From Candidatus Microthrix parvicella Bio17-1 (GTDB taxonomy: Bacteria > Actinomycetota > Acidimicrobiia > Acidimicrobiales > Microtrichaceae), in contig NZ_AMPG01000001.1 of assembly GCF_000299415.1 (NCBI RefSeq), positions 1,178,001-1,242,000 on the forward strand: a stretch of DNA of 64,000 nt, given 5' to 3'. This document shows, piece by piece, positions 46,774 through 54,680 of the stretch (the first letter of the stretch is position 1; each line of letters opens with the position of its first letter). The notes beneath the pieces are model-generated. The model was not told the origin of the DNA, did no database searches, and saw only the letters and a list, made by a program, of their open reading frames with translations. A program made the position numbers and the translations under genes.

Positions 46774-47645
46774 CACGCCTTCCCCAGTTGATCTTGCAAC
46801 GGTGCGATCAGGTGATCATTGACGCTGAATCGTGATGACCATGCTGCGGTAGCGCCGTCGCCAAAGGACGCTACCGGCATCGACCTGCTTGGACGCCGGT
46901 CGAGTAGATCAACAGCGTCGTCGCTTCTGCCTCCGCGGTGCAGAAGGTACGCGGCACGTTGCCATGCGGAGGCTGACTGACCGCCGAGCAGGCGCTCGAT
47001 CTTGTCGGTGTCACAGTCCGATGCCAAGACATCGAGTTGGGGAACCAGGTCGGCCCAGACCCGAAACGACGCGGGCCTGGCACCCAACTGGACCACCAGC
47101 GCTTCAGGACCGAAGGCCGGGAGCCCAGCGGCCCAGTTGGTCAGGTCCAGCCCCTTGCGACGAAGGAGACGAGAGTTGGGCACGAACTCGCTGGTTTTTT
47201 CGCCCGCCCAGCTGAGCCGTACGAGCGAGACGTAGCTCCGCAGTCCGTGCGGAACGCGCTCGTTCGGCGGCAGCCAGACCGCGATCGTCCCGCCGAAGTT
47301 GCGGGGGAGGTAGCCAAGGTGCCAAGCCGCCGCCTCTCCTGCGAGAGCGAACGCGGCATCGGGTTCGCGCGCCTTCCAAGCCCGTAGATCGATGTATGGG
47401 TCGGTGACGTTGGCCTCCCCCGCCGGCACGAACGCCCACACGCCTTTGAGATGCAAGCTCGCGAACCAGCCAAGCTGCTGAAGGTCGCGGGCGGTCCTTT
47501 CTAGGTCCCGACCGACTCCAAGTTCCTCAAGGCGGCCGGCGAGATCCTGTCGCGTGACGACTGCCGGACGATCCCGAGAGAGAACCGCAATCAGATCCGC
47601 TGCCCACCCTGGGATCGAACGTGAAGCACCACCTGTTCTGCTCAT
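46773..47645 (-). CDS. abiEi: AbiEi-family antitoxin (type IV)
   Basis: 290 residues. An N-terminal winged helix (VVTRQDLAGRLEELGVGRDLERTARDL) is followed by the C-terminal domain (GEAAAWHLGYLPRN, WLPPNERVP, SRLLRRKGLDLTNW). AbiEi represses its own promoter and counteracts AbiEii without binding it. It is the first gene of the pair and is translationally coupled to the toxin. An inverted repeat 34 bases upstream is a candidate self-operator. Confidence 0.88.
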   Translation of the reverse strand: MSRTGGASRSIPGWAADLIAVLSRDRPAVVTRQDLAGRLEELGVGRDLERTARDLQQLGWFASLHLKGVWAFVPAGEANVTDPYIDLRAWKAREPDAAFALAGEAAAWHLGYLPRNFGGTIAVWLPPNERVPHGLRSYVSLVRLSWAGEKTSEFVPNSRLLRRKGLDLTNWAAGLPAFGPEALVVQLGARPASFRVWADLVPQLDVLASDCDTDKIERLLGGQSASAWQRAAYLLHRGGRSDDAVDLLDRRPSRSMPVASFGDGATAAWSSRFSVNDHLIAPLQDQLGKA

Positions 47646-47678
47646 CCACCGGTCCCTCTCTTAGGTCTGAGCCCGAAT

Positions 47679-47697
47679 CTACACCCTCAGGGGGTAG
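47679..47697 (-). promoter_or_regulatory. candidate AbiEi operator
   Basis: CTACACCC-TCA-GGGGGTAG, an imperfect inverted repeat (7 of 8 positions) 34 bases before the abiEi start. AbiEi proteins are known to bind inverted repeats in their own promoter. Sequence seen; role inferred. Confidence 0.4.
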
Positions 47698-47734
47698 AAC
47701 CGGGCACGTAGTTAAGACCTGCCCGGCGCTGGCC

Positions 47735-47789
47735 GGTGGCGGGGGCAGCATGAGAGCTGTGACCTTCGGTCATGAGCCCGACGAGCTAC
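47735..47789 (-). repeat. decayed second tRNA-fMet relic
   Basis: GGTGGCGGGGGCAG, then a changed T-arm, then GACCTTCGG-TCATGAGCCCGACGAGCTAC in two pieces aligns with the intact tRNA at 49433-49488 with several substitutions and small gaps. It reaches further into the tRNA (into the D-arm) than the relic at 45511. It lies between the AbiE pair and the PIN pair, splitting the island into two modules. Confidence 0.7.
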
Positions 47790-47838
47790 AGCGACAAGGC
47801 TGCGCACCCGGGCCGTCAGGCAACCCGAACGCCGTCAA

Positions 47839-48276
47839 TCATCTGATCGGGTGCCTGGGCTGCCCGATCCCCACCGACGCCATCGCCTCGGGTGAGAAGT
47901 CCTTGACGTTGTCGGTGCACAGGATGTCCGCGTGCGCGGCCACCGCTGCCACAAGAACGTGGCGATCGTCGTCATCGGGCATGACGAGCCCCTTCACTTT
48001 GCGTCGAGCCTGTGCCGTTGGCTCGACCTCAGGCTCTGGGTAGGCATCGTTGAGGAGCCGGATGAGCAGCTCGGCCCGCTTGTCGTCGAACGTTGAGTTG
48101 TTGACCTGCAAGTGCTTCACAACCTCGATGAGGATCGCCCTGCTCCACCTGATCGAGATGGCACCCTCGTCTGCGGCGTAGACGAGGTAGTCCCGGAGCA
48201 CGCGGGAGTAGAGGACGTTGGCATCGCCGAGGACGATCCTTGTAGGGCCGACAACCTCCGGGGCCTCGCCAGTCAC
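47839..48276 (-). CDS. PIN-domain toxin (VapC-like)
   Basis: 145 residues. The acidic residues of a PIN ribonuclease are in VLGDANVLYSR (Asp18), DDDDRHVLVAAVAAHADILCTDNVKDF. The start overlaps the antitoxin stop by ATGA, the standard layout of a toxin-antitoxin pair. It would cleave RNA and arrest growth when the antitoxin is lost. Confidence 0.87.
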   Translation of the reverse strand: MTGEAPEVVGPTRIVLGDANVLYSRVLRDYLVYAADEGAISIRWSRAILIEVVKHLQVNNSTFDDKRAELLIRLLNDAYPEPEVEPTAQARRKVKGLVMPDDDDRHVLVAAVAAHADILCTDNVKDFSPEAMASVGIGQPRHPIR

Positions 48277-48656
48277 TCCACGAGTCCCGCATCGTTCTGG
48301 AGCCTGGCCAGCTCAGCGAGGACAGGCGCTCGCCGCTCGCGCTCAGCCGCTAGGAACGTCCGAATCGAGACAACGGGGATCCGGTGGTGAGTACCCACCT
48401 TGCGAAAGGCAAGCTTGCCGTCGTCCATGAGCTTGCGGACCTGGGGCCGGGACATGCCCAGCAACTGACCAGCCTGGGTCGGCGTGACATCCCCAAGACT
48501 GTTCGTGAGCACAACGTCGTGGCCGCTGACCTTGGCATCGACGAGCCGTGCCATCCACTCGGCGGTCTCCCGCGAGACAGACAGGCGGACCTCGTCGCCG
48601 ACTTTCGCCAGCGCTTGGTGCAATTTGTCAGCATCTCGAGTCAAGATTTCGGTCAT
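48273..48656 (-). CDS. helix-turn-helix (excisionase-type) antitoxin for the PIN toxin
   Basis: 127 residues from the ATG behind GGAGG (7 bases). The C-terminal part has a MerR/excisionase-like helix-turn-helix (TPTQAGQLLGMSRPQVRKLMDDGKL, shown here only in part as TPTQAGQLLGMSRPQ). Antitoxins of this shape pair with PIN toxins in actinobacteria. A longer frame to 48701 has no ribosome site. Confidence 0.83.
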   Translation of the reverse strand: MTEILTRDADKLHQALAKVGDEVRLSVSRETAEWMARLVDAKVSGHDVVLTNSLGDVTPTQAGQLLGMSRPQVRKLMDDGKLAFRKVGTHHRIPVVSIRTFLAAERERRAPVLAELARLQNDAGLVE

Positions 48657-48883
48657 GATAAACCTCCACGCTATCTGCTCTATCTGCACCAACCGTAGCA
48701 TCTGTCACAAGGAGGGGATTCGAGAACTACTTTCCGTTCCGTCCCTGACTCCATCGAATCGCCCGACACGTCACCAGCCGCATCGACCTCGACGCCCAGA
48801 CCATGGCGTCTCGATCGCTGGCGGCGACGACTACTGCGGTGTCGTTCATCACTACACACTGACGCTGCCGGTTGTTGCTGAGC

Positions 48884-49183
48884 TCATGCGACGGGATGCA
48901 GCTCGAAGCGGAGCCCGAGAGCGGTCGTCACTTTGAGAATCGTGGTCCACGTGGGATTACCGTCAGCCGACAGCGCCTTGTAGAGCCCGTCGCGACTCAT
49001 CCCGACACGGCACGCCAACGCGCTCATGTTCTGCGTGCGCGCGATTACCCCCAGAGCACGCGGGACCGCGAAGGGATCATCGTCCGACTCCTCGATCGCA
49101 AGCTCGAGGTAACCGGCGATGTCGTCCAAATCGACGAGATAGTTGGCCACGTCGAAGTCGTGCGTCCTGATGACCTCGACCAC
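48884..49183 (-). CDS. orphan HigA-type antitoxin (addiction-module antidote protein)
   Basis: 99 residues, GTG start. YLELAIEESDDDPFAVPRAL, then a helix-turn-helix ALACRVGMSRDGLYKALS and GNPTWTTILKVTTALGL are the pattern of the addiction-module antidote family that pairs with a HigB/Gp49-like toxin. In such pairs the toxin gene usually comes first, but 49184-49431 has no room for one and the downstream 160 bases have none. The antitoxin is therefore without a visible partner. Confidence 0.8.
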   Translation of the reverse strand: MVEVIRTHDFDVANYLVDLDDIAGYLELAIEESDDDPFAVPRALGVIARTQNMSALACRVGMSRDGLYKALSADGNPTWTTILKVTTALGLRFELHPVA

Positions 49184-49431
49184 GTGTCGACTATATCTGA
49201 CAGATCGAGCTGTTTAGATCAGGCGTCGCCGCCGCACGGTTCTATCGGTGGACAATGAAGTCGGGCGAACGCCACGGTGCGGCGTCAACGGGCAAGATCG
49301 TGGCCATTGCTGGCGGATGACCCCGTTTGACCTGTTTGACACGGCCCCGAATTCTGGCCGCCTCGGCGCGTCTAGGAATGACAAAGGCCCGGAATCCCTT
49401 GGGATTCCGGGCCTTCTGTTGCCGATTTCGT
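49184..49431. other. intergenic region with no supported gene
   Basis: Between the orphan antitoxin and the tRNA gene. Apart from the tRNA terminator near its right end I see nothing. The short frames here are antisense or cross the tRNA. It may hold the remains of a lost toxin gene, but no such motif is readable. Confidence 0.4.
49384..49415 (-). terminator. terminator of tRNA-fMet
   Basis: A perfect inverted repeat with 15-base arms, AAGGCCCGGAATCCC-TT-GGGATTCCGGGCCTT, 17 bases past the tRNA 3' end. Read leftward it runs into TTTGTCATT. The stem could act in both directions. Confidence 0.8.
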
Positions 49432-49508
<77 letters not shown>

Positions 49509-49620
49509 GCGTGATGGTCATGATATCGGGAGATGCGCCCAGTGACAAACCACTGAGCCGTATGGTCGCAACAACCATGCCCAGCCAACGGCCACCGGCA
49601 TCCGCCTGCCGTGAGCGACA

Positions 49621-49950
49621 TCAGGAAGTGGAACCACGCAGCCCAACAACCGTCGCGATTGCCTCGTCCACACCCCAGAGCTCCTCCGGGCCCAAGTGGC
49701 CCTCGAGCTCGCCGAGTCGAGCGACATCGACGGCCGCCATCTGCTCGACCAGCACTCGTGTTCGCTCGCCGCGCACCTCGACCTCGGGCCGGTAGGAGGC
49801 CGGGCGGGCACTCAGCGACGTCGGAGCCATGAGAACAACCGACCGAGGCAAAAGCTCGTTCGCTTGAATCAGGACGCCGTAGCGGTTGCCTCGTTGTTCG
49901 AGCCCGGTGCCCTTGGGCACCAAGAACCGGTACACATCACCGCGGAGCAC
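49621..49950 (-). CDS. mazF: MazF/PemK-family endoribonuclease toxin
   Basis: 109 residues. MLRGDVYRFLVPKG has the RGD-W/Y-type start of MazF, and YGVLIQAN, VVLMAPTS and VLVEQMAAVDVARLGE follow the family order. It would cut mRNA at short motifs. The start overlaps the antitoxin gene by 14 bases. It lies on the 5' side of the tRNA, outside the span bounded by the tRNA repeats. Confidence 0.88.
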   Translation of the reverse strand: MLRGDVYRFLVPKGTGLEQRGNRYGVLIQANELLPRSVVLMAPTSLSARPASYRPEVEVRGERTRVLVEQMAAVDVARLGELEGHLGPEELWGVDEAIATVVGLRGSTS

Positions 49951-50176
49951 GAAGCGAATCCATCATTTCAGCCACCGCAAGCATCTCTCTGCGATCCTCG
50001 TCGTCGGCCTCAAGCGCAGCGGACTCGGCCGCCAGTTGCGAGCTTCGGCCTTGGCGAGCAGCCGCATCGACGAGTGCTGATCGGATCGCATCCGATCGAG
50101 ACCTCCCAGACTGCTGGAGCGAGCGAAGCGCCCGCTCCGCTTCGTCGTCAAGTCGAACCGAAATTGCTTGCGCCAT
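49937..50176 (-). CDS. ribbon-helix-helix (CopG-type) antitoxin of the MazF toxin
   Basis: 79 residues. AQAISVRLDDEAERAL is the beta strand and first helix of a ribbon-helix-helix fold; GRSRSDAIRSALVDAA is the second helix. The acidic C-terminal half would wrap the toxin. First gene of the pair. A GTATCACGAATGTAACTAC stretch upstream may be the promoter. Confidence 0.85.
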   Translation of the reverse strand: MAQAISVRLDDEAERALRSLQQSGRSRSDAIRSALVDAAARQGRSSQLAAESAALEADDEDRREMLAVAEMMDSLRAPR

Positions 50177-50226
50177 GGCTCGAGTGTATCACGAATGTAA
50201 CTACACGTGGTCGGTGACCCGGCGAA

Positions 50227-50658
50227 TCAGGCGCCCCGGTCGATGCGGTCCTGGACTTCCTCGGGAGACAGGTCCTCCCCTGCTTGGCTCAGGATCCACA
50301 GGTGCCCAAATGGGTCGCGGAGCCGGCCTTCACGGGGTCCGTAATAGCGGGCCTCGATGGGGACGATCACCTCGGCGCCGCCCGCCTCCATCGCCTGCCC
50401 AACCGCATCGGCGTCGGGCACCATCAGCCGGAGCAGCAGGCCGGACCCACCGATTGCGAGGGGAGATGGTGAGTGGTCGACATCCTCCTCGGTGAGTGAG
50501 AAGACATCGTCCCCGATGCGGAGTTCGCAGTGCACGACCTTGCCGGATGGCTCGGTGTAGCGGTCGACCTCCTCGGCGCCGAGAGAGCTCACGTAGAACT
50601 CGATGGCCTTGGGCGCATCGCGCACGACCAGGCGGGGTTGCAGGTGTGGCTTCGTCAT
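50227..50658 (-). CDS. VOC-family (glyoxalase/PhnB-like) protein
   Basis: 143 residues from the ATG at 50658; a frame to 50700 exists. Two babbab-type modules: KPHLQPRLVVRDAPKAIEFYV, then FSLTEEDVDHSP, VPIEARYYGPREGRLRDPFGHLW. The DPFGHLW end is typical of PhnB/YdcA-like vicinal oxygen chelate proteins. The reaction is unknown. Confidence 0.85.
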   Translation of the reverse strand: MTKPHLQPRLVVRDAPKAIEFYVSSLGAEEVDRYTEPSGKVVHCELRIGDDVFSLTEEDVDHSPSPLAIGGSGLLLRLMVPDADAVGQAMEAGGAEVIVPIEARYYGPREGRLRDPFGHLWILSQAGEDLSPEEVQDRIDRGA

Positions 50659-50736
50659 GGGGCCATCATCCTCGCTGACTTGGCCGACCGTCTTGAACAT
50701 TTGGGATCAGTGAGGGGACGCCACCATCGGCCCAGC

Positions 50737-51243
50737 TCACAGATGGACGGCCTCATCGTGGTCGGCGCCGACCACCTCGTCGCAGGTGGGGCAATACCAA
50801 CGGAGTTCCAGGTCGGACCCGCAGACTCCGTGCGACGGCGCCGCGGCGCCGTCGCCTCCATCGACCAGGTGCGTCGAACCCCACGCCCCCATGGCCGACC
50901 ACACCGAACCGAGCTGTCGGCCGGTGTCGCTCAGCCGGTAGCGCACCCGAAGCGGCCGCTGCTGGTAGGGCTCGGAGGTGATGAGGCCGTCGGCTTCCAG
51001 CGACCGCAACCGCTTGGTGAGCACGTTCGGAGCGATCCCATCCAACCGCTCGGACAGCTCGCCGAAGGTGGCGTCGTCAGCGGCCAACTCCACGAGCACC
51101 AGTGGTGTCCAGCGGTCCCCAACCCGCCGCAGCGCCGCATCCAAGCCCGGTAGCCGGACGGAACCTGGCGCCAGGCCGCTTGCAGCGTTGCGGCGCATTC
51201 GCCCCGGCGGCCGGCGACCTGGCGAATGTGCGGGGGCTGCCAT
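50737..51243 (-). CDS. HxlR-family winged-helix regulator
   Basis: 168 residues from the ATG at 51243. LDAALRRVGDRWTPLVLVEL and FGELSERLDGIAPNVLTKRL are the HxlR winged helix; the tail has WYCPTCDEVV with a Cys pair. It diverges from the serine protease gene, a likely target. A much longer antisense frame to 51933 is rejected. Confidence 0.87.
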   Translation of the reverse strand: MAAPAHSPGRRPPGRMRRNAASGLAPGSVRLPGLDAALRRVGDRWTPLVLVELAADDATFGELSERLDGIAPNVLTKRLRSLEADGLITSEPYQQRPLRVRYRLSDTGRQLGSVWSAMGAWGSTHLVDGGDGAAAPSHGVCGSDLELRWYCPTCDEVVGADHDEAVHL

Positions 51244-51330
51244 GCCCAACGTTGGCCCAAGACGGGGCCGCCCGCAAGGTTCAGACAACGTGTTGCCACG
51301 TGGGGCGCGTTGGCGCCACCCCGAGGTGTG

Positions 51331-51356
51331 GTTACTATTCGATAGCAAGTCACTAC
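51331..51356. promoter_or_regulatory. possible operator between HxlR gene and protease gene
   Basis: GTTACTATTCGATAGCAAGT followed by CACTAC is AT-rich and contains the imperfect symmetric elements CTATTCGATAG and GTTACT/AGTCACT. HxlR proteins often bind TTAC/GTAA-type sites in the gap to a divergent gene. The site is 20 bases before the protease start. Confidence 0.4.
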
Positions 51357-51376
51357 CTACACCCCAAGGCGAACCC

Positions 51377-52348
51377 ATGAGCACCACCACGACCACCGAA
51401 TCCGCATCCAACGACCCCACATCCACCAACAGCCCATCCAAGGCCCAGAGCGACTCGGTGCTGGATGCGCTGGAGCACGCCACCCGAGCCGCCTCCTCCG
51501 TGCTCGACTCGATCGTGGGCATCGGCCGCCGAAGCCGGGGCTCGGGGGTGATCGTTGCACCCAACCGGGTGTTGACCTCGGCCCACAACCTGCGCGACCG
51601 CACCACCCAGGTGAACTTCCCCGACGGCACCCAGGGCGCGCTGCTGGGCGTCGACCCGGCCGGTGACCTGGCGGTACTGGAAGTGGACACCGGCGATCGC
51701 CCCGCAGTCACCTGGTCGGCCGAGCCCGCTGAATTGGGCCAGATCGTGTTCGCCGCTTCGGCCTCCCAGCAGGGCGCCCGGCTGACGTGGGGCACGGTGT
51801 CGGCGACCGACCGCACGTTCCGCGGCCCGCACCGCCGACCCATCACCGGCGCCATCGAGCACACCGCACCCCTGCCCCGGGGCGCTTCCGGCGGGGTCGT
51901 GGTCGACCGCACCGGCGCCGTGCTCGGCATCAATACACACCGCCTCGGCGACGGCTTCTACCTGGCCCGCCCCGCCACGACGGATCTCCGCTCCATCGTG
52001 GATCGCCTGTCGGAGGGCGTGGACGTCCGGCCGCGCACGCTGGGCATCAGCATCGCCCCGCCCAAGGCCGCCCGCCACCTGCGAGCCTCGGTTGGCCTGC
52101 CCGAGCGCGACGGCATCCTGATCCGCGACGTGGACGACGGCTCGCCGGCCGACGCTGCCGGTTTGAAGCGTGGCGACCTGATCGTCGCTGTCGGCGACGG
52201 CGAGATCACCCAGATCCCCGAGCTGTACGCGGCACTTGAGCTGGTCGCCGACGGCGACACCCTGACCCTGGGCATCGTGCGAGCAACCGACGAGCTCACC
52301 GTCACCGTGCGCTTCGAGGCAACCGCGAGCGAGTCGCCCGAGGGCTGA
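51377..52348 (+). CDS. S1C (HtrA-like) serine protease with PDZ domain
   Basis: 323 residues. The trypsin-like triad is His70 (TSAHN), Asp97 (DPAGDLAVLEV) and Ser171 (PRGASGGVVV; the more common form is GNSGG). A C-terminal PDZ domain follows (GILIRDVDDGSPADAAGLKR). There is no signal peptide or membrane anchor, only a Thr/Ser-rich start, which is unusual for HtrA proteins. It probably degrades damaged proteins in the cytoplasm, or is activated by a ligand. Divergent from the HxlR regulator. Confidence 0.85.
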   Translation: MSTTTTTESASNDPTSTNSPSKAQSDSVLDALEHATRAASSVLDSIVGIGRRSRGSGVIVAPNRVLTSAHNLRDRTTQVNFPDGTQGALLGVDPAGDLAVLEVDTGDRPAVTWSAEPAELGQIVFAASASQQGARLTWGTVSATDRTFRGPHRRPITGAIEHTAPLPRGASGGVVVDRTGAVLGINTHRLGDGFYLARPATTDLRSIVDRLSEGVDVRPRTLGISIAPPKAARHLRASVGLPERDGILIRDVDDGSPADAAGLKRGDLIVAVGDGEITQIPELYAALELVADGDTLTLGIVRATDELTVTVRFEATASESPEG

Positions 52349-52351
52349 GCG

Positions 52352-52505
52352 CCAAAGCACCCGAACGAAGCCGCCATCGTGCTGACCCACGGCGGCGGGT
52401 TTACGGCGGCGGGTTTATGGGCGGCGACAAGGCCAACCTGGAGTCCGAGGCCAAGCGGCCGGCCGGCAAGGGGTACACGGTGGTGAGGATCAGTTTGCCC
52501 ACGGG
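52352..52505 (+). pseudogene. fragment of an alpha/beta-hydrolase (esterase) gene with a tandem-duplication frameshift
   Basis: The frame first reads KHPNEAAIVLTHGGGF, the oxyanion-hole region of an HGGG-type esterase. Then a 14-base tandem repeat (52391-52404 and 52405-52418, one mismatch) shifts the frame. Dropping one repeat gives THGGGFMGGDKANLESEAK, then KGYTVVRISLP, the normal continuation. Everything after about 50 codons is missing, cut off next to the downstream toxin gene. A remnant, not expressed as an enzyme. Confidence 0.55.
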
Positions 52506-52508
52506 CGC

Positions 52509-52802
52509 TCAAGGCCGGGAGAAGATCGCGTGGGTCCCGATACGACGCCACATCACGTGGGCTTCACCCTGAACGGCTTCATCGCCATACTCAAAGGTTG
52601 CCCGGCCATCCGGAGCCCAGGTCATTTCAAAGATGCCCTTGGCGCCCTGGACACCCTTGACCCGCAACCCCTTTCGGAGAGGCCGATCTTCAGCAAGATC
52701 CGCAACGAGTTGGCGGACAGCCAGCAGGAACGCTGCCTGTTGCGCCGGCGAGAGGTGGTCGAAGTCGGCGCGGAACCGGCCAAGCCATTCGAAGGTCGGC
52801 AC
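52509..52802 (-). CDS. RelE/ParE-superfamily toxin
   Basis: 97 residues. FRADFDHLSPAQQAAFLLAV and GLRVKGVQGAKGIFEMTWAP, with a final HVMWRRIGTH, fit the RelE/YafQ-like fold. RelE-type toxins cut mRNA in the ribosome. It follows an AbrB-type antitoxin gene by 6 bases. Confidence 0.8.
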   Translation of the reverse strand: MPTFEWLGRFRADFDHLSPAQQAAFLLAVRQLVADLAEDRPLRKGLRVKGVQGAKGIFEMTWAPDGRATFEYGDEAVQGEAHVMWRRIGTHAIFSRP

Positions 52803-52808
52803 CGCCGA

Positions 52809-53114
52809 CTAGCTCGTCGCCGCAGTGCCAGACGGCTTGGCTCTCGCCGAAAGCGCATCGAGGAACTCCTCAGCTGACTCAAAGCGCTCGCTCCTACCAG
52901 CGGCACGATCAAGGTCGGCCTCGCGCTCGCCAGCCTGCCATTCCGGCGACCAGAACCACGCTTGCGTGGCATCGATGACCTTCTGCGGCCGCAGCAAAAT
53001 GCCATCTTCGGTCAGCTCAGCATCAAGGAGGTCGCCTTCCTCAAGACGTGCCGAACTCCGGATCTCCTCCGGCAAAGTGATCTGACCCTTTGCCCGCAAC
53101 GTGGTTCGCGCCAT
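52809..53114 (-). CDS. AbrB/SpoVT (MazE-type) antitoxin
   Basis: 101 residues from the ATG at 53114. ARTTLRAKGQITLPEEIRS is the swapped-hairpin AbrB DNA-binding domain; the rest is an acidic helical tail (FESAEEFLDAL) that would bind the toxin. First gene of the pair. A frame starting at 53129 is possible. It is the fourth toxin-antitoxin pair in 7 kb. Confidence 0.85.
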   Translation of the reverse strand: MARTTLRAKGQITLPEEIRSSARLEEGDLLDAELTEDGILLRPQKVIDATQAWFWSPEWQAGEREADLDRAAGRSERFESAEEFLDALSARAKPSGTAATS

Positions 53115-53171
53115 GGAACAAGCATACATTCCGAAAGTAGGAAAGTGCGACCATCGCGGCGGTGAGACCGC

Positions 53172-54143
53172 CTACGACACTCGGCGGCCATCTTCGACCA
53201 GGTTTATCTGCCACAACACCTGGTCGAGCAGATCACCCGCCTCGATGCCGGTGTAGCGCTGCGGGTTGTCCGTGGTGATGCAAGCCTCGATGGGCGCCAG
53301 GATGGTCCAGGGCGTCGGGTGGCAGAACTGCACCACCGAGTAGCGCTCCCCGGGCGCCTCGGGGTCGGCGGCCACGCGGTGCCAGCCAACCGGGATATAC
53401 CCGTTGGACAGCCGCTCCAACATGATGCCGGTGTTGATGATGGCGTGGCCGTCCGGCGGCACCGCATCGACCCACCGATCGTCCACCTGCACCTGCAACC
53501 CCTTCGAGGTGGCCCGGGGTAGTGCCGTGATCAGGTTGATGTCGGCGTGCTCGCCCGCCCACAGGTGGTTGACGCCGGGCGCCAGGTCCATCGCCGGGTA
53601 ATGGATGGCCCGGGTGAGCGTCGCACCGTCTCGCACCAGTTCGTCGAAGAACCCCTCGGCGGCGCCGAGCCCCAGGGCGATGATCCGCAGGAACCGACGC
53701 TGCAGATCGGCCATGCGCCGATGGAACTCCATGAGCACGTCCGTGATGCCGGGCACCGCAGCCTCGGGCAACACCAGGTCGGCGTAGCGATGCGGATAGC
53801 GGCGACGCAGGGGATGGCCCTCGGGCACGGTCTCGCCCCAGTTCAACATCTCCTTCCAGTCCGGCGTGTCGCTGACGGCCGCGGTCTCCACCAGCAGGCC
53901 GGTGTAGCCGGTCTGCCCCATCGACCCCGGAGCACGGAACCGGTCCTTCTCGTCGGCGTCGCGGCCGAAGAACTCGGCAAGGTAGCCGTAGGCCTCGTCG
54001 AGGAAGCCCTCGCCCATGTCGTGGGTGGTGTAGACGAACCCGGTCTCCAGCGATCGCATGACGCCATCGACCACGGCACGCCGCACCGCATCGTCGCCCG
54101 ACTCGAAGGCCAGCAGGTCAACGTCGAGAATCTCGTCGGTCAT
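53172..54143 (-). CDS. isopenicillin N synthase-like 2-oxoglutarate/Fe(II) oxygenase
   Basis: 323 residues. The HxD...H iron triad is in GEHADINLITAL and PVGWHRVAAD, and the RYSVVQF R-x-S motif binds the co-substrate. The N-terminal domain (LETGFVYTTHDMGEGFLDEAY) matches the family. It oxidises a small molecule of unknown identity. It stands alone; ATG at 54143 follows AAGGAGG. Confidence 0.9.
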   Translation of the reverse strand: MTDEILDVDLLAFESGDDAVRRAVVDGVMRSLETGFVYTTHDMGEGFLDEAYGYLAEFFGRDADEKDRFRAPGSMGQTGYTGLLVETAAVSDTPDWKEMLNWGETVPEGHPLRRRYPHRYADLVLPEAAVPGITDVLMEFHRRMADLQRRFLRIIALGLGAAEGFFDELVRDGATLTRAIHYPAMDLAPGVNHLWAGEHADINLITALPRATSKGLQVQVDDRWVDAVPPDGHAIINTGIMLERLSNGYIPVGWHRVAADPEAPGERYSVVQFCHPTPWTILAPIEACITTDNPQRYTGIEAGDLLDQVLWQINLVEDGRRVS

Positions 54144-54321
54144 GGGCCTCCTTCGGGCGGCGAGCCCATGCAGTCTCCCCCGGACGTCCGAACTCCGCCA
54201 CCGGTCGACACGACTCGGTCGATCGGCACAGCGCCAAGGCCATCGAGCATCGATAGATAGGGTGCGACGGTGTCACCCGCTCGATGCCGGCCTTCGGTCG
54301 TGGAGCTGAGCTGGTGAAGGG
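54144..54321. other. intergenic region with nothing recognised
   Basis: 178 bases upstream of the oxygenase, with a repeated GATCGGCACAGC/CATCGATAGATAG-type texture but no clear operator. With the doubtful small frame to the right it forms a gap of about 540 bases before the next firm gene. Confidence 0.3.
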
Positions 54322-54642
54322 GTGGAAGCGGCGCCTCAGCGCCCTGCCGGCCGGTCACGTCGAGCGCGCTTGGACAGAAAGCTCCTCGTGGACCTGCAGA
54401 TCGTGTCTCGCCTCGGGTGGTCGAGCAACAACTTTGGCTCCGGCGACGGACGCGGTGCGGACGACCTCTTCGGGCAGGCCGTCGCCCGGCGATCTTCCGG
54501 TCGGATTCCCGACGGCACACCGGAGAACGGGGTCCACCTGAGCTGGGGACCGATCTGGCTGATGCTGGGGTTCATGCTCGCATCGTCGATCGGATGGACG
54601 CTCGGGCTCGTGATACGCAGGCGCCGTGCGACGAGGCCCTGA
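54322..54642 (+). CDS. small single-span membrane protein, doubtful
   Basis: 106 codons from a GTG. The first two thirds are Arg/Gly/Ser-rich without pattern. The end has one clear membrane segment followed by positive charge (WLMLGFMLASSIGWTLGLV then IRRRRA), typical of a C-terminal anchor. No ribosome site is evident, so it is uncertain. Confidence 0.35.
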   Translation: MEAAPQRPAGRSRRARLDRKLLVDLQIVSRLGWSSNNFGSGDGRGADDLFGQAVARRSSGRIPDGTPENGVHLSWGPIWLMLGFMLASSIGWTLGLVIRRRRATRP

Positions 54643-54680
54643 CAGCTTCAGGGTGGGGGCCGCTCTGACAGACTTCGCCG

